From Ruminococcus sp. AF41-9 (GTDB lineage: Bacteria; Bacillota; Clostridia; Lachnospirales; Lachnospiraceae): 64,000 nucleotides of DNA. Location: assembly GCF_003477525.1 (NCBI RefSeq), contig NZ_QUDO01000010.1, positions 1-64,000 on the forward strand, written 5' to 3'. Positions within the stretch are counted from its first letter, which is position 1, and each line of letters starts with the position of its first letter. Below the pieces are notes generated by a model, which saw only the letters and a program-made list of their open reading frames with translations, searched no databases and was not told where the DNA came from. Of the stretch, positions 56,706 to 64,000 are shown piece by piece. The position numbers and the translations under genes are program-made.

Positions 56706-58121
56706 TTATTCTTTTCCATCCCAGCAGTAAGTGCAGAGCTTGCATGGGGAAATTCCGATGGATGCTTTCAGATCATCCAGTCTGTGGAATTTCAGGGAAG
56801 TGAAGTTCAGTTCCTTACGGATCTCTTCGAGCATTTCCTTATAATTCGTGGAATTCGGATCTGCATAATCTGCGAGAACCTTCTCATCTACATTGTCACC
56901 TTCACGGTTCGCGATCACCCGTCTTGTGATCAGATCCATCTCTGATTTGGAACGGGAGAAATTCAGATATTTACAGCCATACAGAAGCGGCGGGCAGGCT
57001 GGACGGATATGTACTTCCTTCGCACCATTTCTGTAAAGAAATTCTGTGGTTTCTCTCAACTGCGTTCCACGTACAATAGAGTCATCAATCATCAGAAGAC
57101 TCTTATCTTTGATCAGTCTGTGTACAGGGATCAGTTTCATTCTGGCGATCAGATTTCTCTGGCTCTGCTGTGTCGGCATAAAGGATCTCGGCCAGGTTGG
57201 GGTATATTTGATAAACGGGCGGGCAAACGGCACTCCGGAACGGTTGGCATAACCGATGGCATGGGCGATTCCGGAATCCGGTACTCCGGCTACGATATCC
57301 GGATTTACTTCCCCGGCATCTCTCTGAGCCAGCATATCACCACAGTGATAACGCATTTCCTCTACGTTGATTCCTTCGTATGTAGAAGTCGGATAACCAT
57401 AGTAAACCCAGAGGAAAGAACAGATACGCATTTCCTCGCCAGGTTTCTGCAGTGTTTCCACACCTTCCGGGGTAACTGCCACGATCTCGCCAGGTCCCAG
57501 CTCTTTCAGATCCTCATATCCCAGATTCAGATATGCAAAACTCTCAAAAGAAACGCAACAGGCATCCTCTTTTTTACCAATAATCAATGGTGTTCGTCCC
57601 AGACGGTCACGGGCTGCAAGCAGACCTTTCGGTGTCAGGAGCAGCATGGTCATGGAACCTTCAATCATTTCCTGTGCATAGCGGATTCCCTCGATCATGT
57701 TCTGTTTCTGATTGATCAGGGCAGCTACCAGTTCCGTAGGATTGACATTTCCACCACTCATCTCCAGGAAATGTGTACAGCCATTTTTAAAACAGGTCGC
57801 GATCAGTTCGTCCATATTGTTGATCTTGCCAACTGTAGTGATGGCAAAATTTCCCAGGTGAGAACGTACTAAAAGCGGCTGTGGTTCATTGTCGGAAATA
57901 CATCCGATTCCCAGATTTCCTTTCATTTCTCCGATATCACCGTCAAACTTTGTTCGAAAAGGCGCATTTTCAATGTTATGGATCACACGGTCAAATCCAT
58001 GTTTCCTGTCGTACACTGCCATACCACCTCTGCGTGTTCCCAGATGGGAATGATAATCAATTCCGAAGAAAAGATCCAGCACACAGTTGTTCTTTGATGC
58101 TACTCCAAAAATTCCACCCAT
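56706..58121 (-). CDS. PurF-like amidophosphoribosyltransferase paralogue lacking the catalytic Cys
   Basis: A 471-residue protein with the class II glutamine-amidotransferase fold (YHSHLGTRRGGMAVYD, GNLGIGCISDNEPQPLL) and a phosphoribosyltransferase domain with PRPP loop SLLMIDDSIVRGTQ. In PurF the residue after Met is the glutaminase nucleophile (MCGI); here it is Gly (MGGIFG). Glutamine hydrolysis should therefore be lost. A promoter TTTACT-N17-TATAAT lies at 58258-58230, and the leader can fold through GTTACCG/CGGTAAC. The C-terminus has CKLCTYC. A true PurF is presumably elsewhere. Confidence 0.82.
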   Translation of the reverse strand: MGGIFGVASKNNCVLDLFFGIDYHSHLGTRRGGMAVYDRKHGFDRVIHNIENAPFRTKFDGDIGEMKGNLGIGCISDNEPQPLLVRSHLGNFAITTVGKINNMDELIATCFKNGCTHFLEMSGGNVNPTELVAALINQKQNMIEGIRYAQEMIEGSMTMLLLTPKGLLAARDRLGRTPLIIGKKEDACCVSFESFAYLNLGYEDLKELGPGEIVAVTPEGVETLQKPGEEMRICSFLWVYYGYPTSTYEGINVEEMRYHCGDMLAQRDAGEVNPDIVAGVPDSGIAHAIGYANRSGVPFARPFIKYTPTWPRSFMPTQQSQRNLIARMKLIPVHRLIKDKSLLMIDDSIVRGTQLRETTEFLYRNGAKEVHIRPACPPLLYGCKYLNFSRSKSEMDLITRRVIANREGDNVDEKVLADYADPNSTNYKEMLEEIRKELNFTSLKFHRLDDLKASIGISPCKLCTYCWDGKE

Positions 58122-58321
58122 TGTCGTATTCTCCTTTTGTCTTATCCGTTACCGACAGCTTCTTTTACAGGCATTGCGGTAACTTTTCTCATCGTCTCCG
58201 GGCGTGTCCTGCCCGATTTCACAATGTCCATTATATAGAACAGAAAAATAGAAGTAAAGAGTTTTGTCCTTTCGAAAACCAACCTCTTTTTGGCTGATGC
58301 TTACAATTTTTGGATAAGATC

Positions 58322-60282
58322 TTATTTCTTCTCTTTAATAATACCCGTTCTGTAAGCATCCAGAAGCTGAATGAGTTCCTGGATTCTTTCTTTCAGCGCA
58401 TGACCGGTATCCGTATCCCCCACAAGCTGGCGTCTGGACATATAGCTGACTGCCACACGATTGGAAACGATATCTGTCTCTTTCGCAACTGCATCTGCCT
58501 TGGATGTGAAAGGTTCATGCGCAGTGAGATTAAGCCCATAAGAGTTATAGATAAGCGTATATCCCGCAATTCCGGTAACCTTCTGATATGGCTTGGAAAA
58601 TCCACCGTCAATGACAATAACCTTGCCATTGCATTTCACCGGACTCTCTCCTTCGCTCTGATGAACCGGCACATGGCCATTGATGATATGTCCTTTCTCC
58701 GGATCCAGACCAAATTCACGGAGCATGTTATCTACCACTTCTTCATTTTCCCAGAGACGGTAATACGCATTCTTTTTCTCCTCATGGGTAGAAGGATCTT
58801 CAATAAAATACCGCTCAAAGGTACTCATCTTACTCTTGCCAAACAACGGAGAATTTGGTGCCGCCCAGATATACCACATGATATCCCTGCCCTTTTTCTG
58901 TTCTTCTTTTCCCACAGAATAAAAGGCTCTGCGCACATAAGCTTCCAGTGCATCATAGAGTTCTTTTCCCTTATAGCTTTTTCCATAAATCTGCACTTCA
59001 CGGAAGGTTCCGTCCTCATTCAGCGGAATGCTTCCATGGAACAGAAGATTTCCATTATATACGGTATAAAGACCACCCTTGTCCAGCAGAAGCCGGATAT
59101 GATTCTGAAGCTTTTCACAGTTTCGGAATGCAGAGGAAAGTTTGTCCATGACCTCACGTTCTCCTTCTGTCAGTTCATAAGGATGCTTCCAGTCAATGGT
59201 CGGGAAATTGCTGTCACGAAGTGGATATTCCTTTCCGTCCGGCAGCGTGATCGTTCCCTTCTTTGGTTGATCCGGTGCAGAAGTGCACGGTCTTCCATCT
59301 GAAATTCCTTATGTTTTCGCACCAGTTTTCCTTCTAATTTAAACTGGATCACAGCGATTGCCTTGTGCATTTTTTTGCCCAGTTCTTCTTCCAGAACGTT
59401 ATAATTGGAAGCTCCCTTCATGGCAAAAATCTCGCACGGATCATCCTTATATGCTTCCATGACAAAGGTCGCCAGCGGCAGCATATTGATGCCGTATCCA
59501 TCCTCCAGAATATCCAGATTTCCATAACGGATACTGTTTCTGACCACAGTTGCGATGCAGGCTTTCTGCCCCGCAGCAGCTCCCATCCACACAACATCAT
59601 GATTTCCCCACTGAATATCCAGAGAGTGATACTGCATCAGACGATCCATGATAAAATGTGGAGCCGGACCTCTGTCATAGATATCTCCCAGAATATGAAG
59701 ATGATCCACAACCAGACGCTGGATCAGCTCTGCCAGTGCAATGATAAAATTCTCCGCACCACCAATCTCAATGATGGTATTCACGATGGAATCATAATAA
59801 GCCTCTTTGTCCAGCACCTCCGCCTTCTCCGTAATCAGTTCCTCGATCACATATGCATAATCCGCCGGAAGTGCTTTCCTTACCTTGGATCTGGTATACT
59901 TCGATGCCGTAGTCTTACAGATTTCAATCAGACGATACAAAGTAATCTTATACCAGTTCTCCATATCCTCCTCATTTTCCTTGACCAGGTCCATCTTTTC
60001 TCTTGGATAGTAAATCAGTGTTGCCAGAGAACGTTTGTCATTATTTCCCAGCGTATGTCCAAACACATCATCGATCTTCTTTCTCACTGCACCGGAACCA
60101 TTTCGCAGTACATGGGAAAAAGCCTGATACTCCCCGTGAAGGTCAGACATAAAATGCTCTGTTCCCTTCGGCAGATTCAGAATCGACTGGAGATTAATGA
60201 TCTCCGTAGATGCCTTTCCGATCGTAGGATAAATCTCTGCAAGTCTCTGTAAATATCTAAGTTCTTCTTTTTTCATATCCAT
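58322..60282 (-). CDS. fbp: Class III fructose-1,6-bisphosphatase, frameshifted
   Basis: About 650 residues in two frames. Part 1 (from 60282, [19 protein letters not shown]) has the metallophosphatase motifs [28 protein letters not shown] and [10 protein letters not shown]. Near 59263 the frame slips: one added A gives [17 protein letters not shown], leading into part 2 ([10 protein letters not shown] ... NGHVPVHQ). This Firmicute enzyme removes the 1-phosphate of fructose-1,6-bisphosphate in gluconeogenesis. The two parts together match the family length. Confidence 0.88.
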
Positions 60283-60307
60283 CTCCCATTATCATGAAAT
60301 ACTTTTT

Positions 60308-60335
60308 TATAGCAATCCTCAAAAGTAATGCATAC
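60308..60335. repeat. One-ended relative of the 87-bp repeat
   Basis: TATAGCAATCCTCAAAAGTA followed by ATGCAT matches one terminal arm of the 87-bp element. The rest differs. It lies 26 bases upstream of the fbp start. Confidence 0.5.
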
Positions 60336-60385
60336 GCCCTCCGACAGCACATCAGGCGGATATTCACTGCCAGAGTTTGTTTATA

Positions 60386-63300
60386 TCATCCTGTAAAATC
60401 AAATAATGACATCTGATTCGACTGTGGAATATCCCCGAACAGCTTCAGCTCATCCATCAGATCAATAACCGTTTTGCTGACCTTTGTCCGGTCGCGGAAA
60501 TCATCCTTGGACAAAAATCTGCCCTGTTTGGCTGCATCCACAACCGCATCTGCTGCCTTGTCTCCAAGTCCGTCAATCGTCGCCAGAGACGGCATCAGCT
60601 TCCCGTCCACGATCTGGAATCGCTGCGCTTTGGCTGTATACAGGTCGATCGGTACAAACTCAAATCCTCTTGCATACATCTCCTGCACAATACGCATATC
60701 CTTCAGCGTATCCTGCTCTTTTTTGGAAGCGGCATCACCCTTTTTACGGATTTCCGCCATATAATATTCCAGGCGTTCTTTTCCCATACACATCAGTTCA
60801 TAGGAAAAAGCAGTCGCACGGATACTGAAATATGCCGCATAATACGCCAGCGGCTGGAACACTTTATACCAGGCAATTCGATATGCCATCATAACATACG
60901 CTGCCGCATGCGCCTTCGGGAACATGTACTTGATCAGCTTACAGGACCAGATATACCAGTCCGGTACATCATGCTCCTTCATAGTCGTGATCCACTCATC
61001 ACGCAGACCTTTTCCCTTACGGACACTCTCCATGATCGTAAACGCCAGACCACTTTCCACGCCCTTACCGATCAGGTAGATCATGATATCATCTCGGGTA
61101 CAGATAGCCGTGGAAATCGTTGCTTTTCCCTCCTGGATCAGTACCTGTGCATTTCCCAGCCATACGTCCGTACCATGGGAAAGTCCCGCAATACGGATCA
61201 GGTCAGAAAAGTATTTCGGCTTGGTATCAATCAACATCTGCATGGCAAAATCCGTACCAAACTCCGGGATTCCCAGGCATCCAAGTTTACATCCTCCGAT
61301 ATCCTCCGGCTCGATCTTCAGTGCTTTTGTGCTGGCAAACAGGGACATGACATCCCTCTGATCCAGCGGAACATCACGCGCACTGATCCCGGTCAGGTCC
61401 TCAAGCATACGGATCATGGTCGGATCATCGTGTCCCAGAATATCAAGTTTCAGCAGGTTTCCATCAATGGATGGTAATCAAAATGAGTGGTAATAATGTC
61501 ACTGTTGACATCATTTGCCGGATGCTGGACAGGCGTAAATTTCTCAATTTCCTCGCCTACCGGAAGTACGATAATACCACCCGGATGCTGCCCGGTGGTA
61601 CGTCTGACCCCTGTACATCCCTGCACGATACGGTTGATCTCACAGTACCGCTTATGCACCCCGCGCTCTTCAAAATAATTCTTCACATAACCAAACGCAG
61701 TTTCTCAGCCAAGGTACCAATAGTCCCTGCCTTAAACGTCTGACCCTTGCCAAAAATAACCTCCGTATACCTGTGCGCATTTGCCTGATATTCTCCGGAG
61801 AAGTTAAGGTCGATATCCGGCTCCTTATCTCCCTTAAATCCAAGGAATGTCTCAAACGGAATATCAAATCCTTCCTTTTTCATCTTCGTTCCGCACTTTG
61901 GACAGATTTTATCCGGCATATCGCATCCCGCCATACCGGCGTATTTCTTCACTTCCGGAGAATCAAAATCACTGTATTTGCACTCCGGATTCGGGCAAAG
62001 ATAATGCGGCGGAAGCGGATTTACCTCCGTGATTCCGGACATGGTCGCCGCCAGAGAAGACCCTACAGAACCTCGGGAACCAACCAGATATCCGTCCTCA
62101 TTGGACTTCCACACCAGCTTCTGCGCAATGATATACATCACCGCATAACCATTCGAAATAATAGAATTTAATTCCCTGTCCAGGCGGCTTTCCACGATCT
62201 CCGGCAGCGGATCTCCGTACATCTCATGTGCCTTCGTAAAACAGATATTCTTCAGATCCTGATCCGAATTCTCAATGACAGGCGGAAATTTATCCGGATG
62301 GATCGGAGATATTTTCTCAATCATATCCGCGATCTTATTCGTATTTGTAATAACAACCTCTTCCGCCTTTTCACTTCCCAGATAGGAAAATTCCTCCAGC
62401 ATTTCCTCCGTGGTACGCAAATACAAAGGTGCCTGATCATCCGCATCCGTAAAGCCATTTCCAGCCATGATAATCCTTCGGTAAACCTCATCCTGCGGGT
62501 CCATAAAATGCACGTCACAGGTGGCAACCACCGGCTTCTTAAACTGCTCACCCAGCTTTACAATCCTTCGGTTCAGTTCCTTCAGATCCTCCTCAGAGTT
62601 CACCATATCATGCTTGTCATCCGCGATCATAAACTTATTATTTCCAAGCGGCTGAATCTCCAGATAATCATAGAAATTCACCAGTCTCGCAATCTCCGTA
62701 TCCGGTGCATTTCGCAAAAGTGCCTGATACAGCTCCCCTGCCTCACACGCACTTCCCACCAGAAGACCGTCTCTGTATTTCTGAAGCACACTCTTCGGAA
62801 CACGGGGACGTCTGTGATAATATTTCAGATGAGACTGACTCACCAGTTTATACAGATTAATACGCCCCGTCTCATTTCTGGCAAAAATAATTCCATGATA
62901 AGTCGGAAGTTTCTTGATCGTATTCGCAGAAACTGCTCCCTGCTTATTCAGTTCATCCACATCCACAATATCACGCTCTGCCAGCATCTTCACAAATTTC
63001 ACAAAAATCTCAGCGGTACATGCCGCATCATCCACTGCACGGTGATGATTTTCCAGAGAAACACCGACTGCCTTGGCAACCGTATCCAGCTTAAAACGAT
63101 TCAGCGCAGGAAGCAGAAATCTCGCCATACCAACCGTATCCACATAGGTAAAATCATGCTCAATTCCCTGCCTGTCACAGTTTTTCATAATAAATCCCAT
63201 ATCGAAATCCGCATTATGCGCAACCATCACCGCACCCTGACAAAACTCCAGAAACTTCGGAAGCACCTCCTCGATCGTCGGTGCCCCCATAACCATGCTG

Positions 63301-64000
63301 TCATTAATGCTGGTCAACTGTTCAATACGGAACGGAATCGGAACTTTCGGATTGACAAATGTGGAAAAACGATCCGTAATCTCCCCGTTTTCCACCAGAA
63401 CCGCACCGATTTCAATAATCTGACATGTCAGAGATGAGAAACCCGTTGTCTCGATATCAAAAACCACAAATCTTCCATCCAGTTTCTGACCTTTTCCATT
63501 AGTTACCATACCCTTCAGATCATCTACCAGATAAGCTTCCATTCCATAAAGTACCTTGAAATCAGACTCCTTCGGCACACATCCGCCCCAGGCATCAAAA
63601 CAATGGTTTGCTTCCGGGAACGCCTGAACCACTCCGTGGTCCGTGATAGCAATCGCCTTGTGTCCCCACTCATAGGCACGTTTTACCAGAGACTTCGCAT
63701 CCGTCACACCATCCATATCACTCATCTTGGTATGACAATGCAGCTCCACTCGTTTCTGCGGACTGGTATCCACTCTGGCTGTGGTAAAGCTGGCAATCTT
63801 CTTGATTCCCGCAATAGAAGCAATCGTCAATTCACTGTCAAAACGGTCCACCGTAGTCACACCACGAAACTTCAGAAAAGACCCCTTCTTCACATGCTCC
63901 GTAACCTCCGGAACCTGCTCATTTCTCAGGAACATTTTCACCACAATACTGTCTGTAAAATCCGTGATCGGGAAAATCAGGATGGTTTTTTCATTACGGA
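60386..64000 (-). CDS. polC: DNA polymerase III PolC, 5'-partial and frameshifted twice
   Basis: The Gram-positive replicative polymerase. Visible parts in order are an OB region (RNEKTILIFPITDFTD at the window edge), the PHP domain (ELHCHTKMSDMDG), a proofreading exonuclease (FVVFDIETTGFSS), the second PHP half and the polymerase core (DLNFSGEYQANAHRYTEV). Near 61700 one added A gives AEKTAFGYVKNYFEERG; near 61470 one added base gives HFDYHSIDGNLLKLD. Then comes the helix-hairpin-helix end (LPSLATIDGLGDKAADAV). An essential gene, so sequencing errors are suspected. Confidence 0.92.

Noticed and set aside
50251..64000. topA, yifB, fbp and polC as true pseudogenes
   Set aside because: Each is one added base per break away from a normal protein, and topA and polC are essential.

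Overview
The window looks like chromosome of an anaerobic Gram-positive gut bacterium of the family Lachnospiraceae, most likely a Blautia-like acetogen. This is inferred from gene content: three CooC-type nickel-insertion ATPases, a DUF3786 protein, CodY, CIRCE-controlled groESL, PolC, a class III fructose-bisphosphatase, a single-domain AICAR transformylase with a PurO-type IMP cyclohydrolase, and many DUFs typical of the family. No species name can be proved from the sequence alone.

Layout. 0-7.8 kb: the start of a LytTR response regulator, then a minus-strand operon of three CooC-like ATPases, a MoxR/NorQ-type AAA+ ATPase, a VWA protein and a small zinc ribbon. This resembles a maturation system for Ni-CO dehydrogenase/acetyl-CoA synthase. 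It is followed by a TetR regulator, a DUF3786 gene and an Rrf2 regulator. Both divergent intergenic regions here carry the same promoter and operator module. 7.8-11.9 kb: accessory DNA, with gene fragments and a plasmid- or ICE-like ParA/ParB/RepA block ending at the 3' end of rlmD. 11.9-21.8 kb: housekeeping genes (rlmD, yhaM-like, tRNA-Leu, mutS2, a two-component system) plus an inactive-looking HtrA-like protein and a secreted CHAP protein. 22-36.4 kb: adenine deaminase, oleate hydratase with a frameshifted TetR gene, trmL, a radical-SAM/small protein/AIRS operon, thioredoxin and its reductase, an alcohol dehydrogenase, tRNA-Phe, metY and a 3D-domain exoprotein. 36.6-41.4 kb: tRNA-Gly, a very long hairpin, and purine genes behind a ZTP riboswitch (purO, purH) with guaB nearby. 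41.5-46.4 kb: three exported proteins with fibronectin-III-like, Big-like and CAP domains. 46.7-55 kb: groESL, codY, topA, a strongly structured RNA candidate between dprA and topA, dprA and yifB. 55-64 kb: an XRE regulator, a membrane-anchored protein, a PurF paralogue without the N-terminal cysteine, fbp and the start-truncated polC.

Six clear single-base frameshifts (tetR, topA, yifB, fbp, polC twice), and perhaps a seventh, can each be repaired by adding one base. Because topA and polC are normally essential, sequencing or assembly errors explain them better than gene decay. Two identical 87-bp palindromic repeats and one half copy are dispersed in the window.
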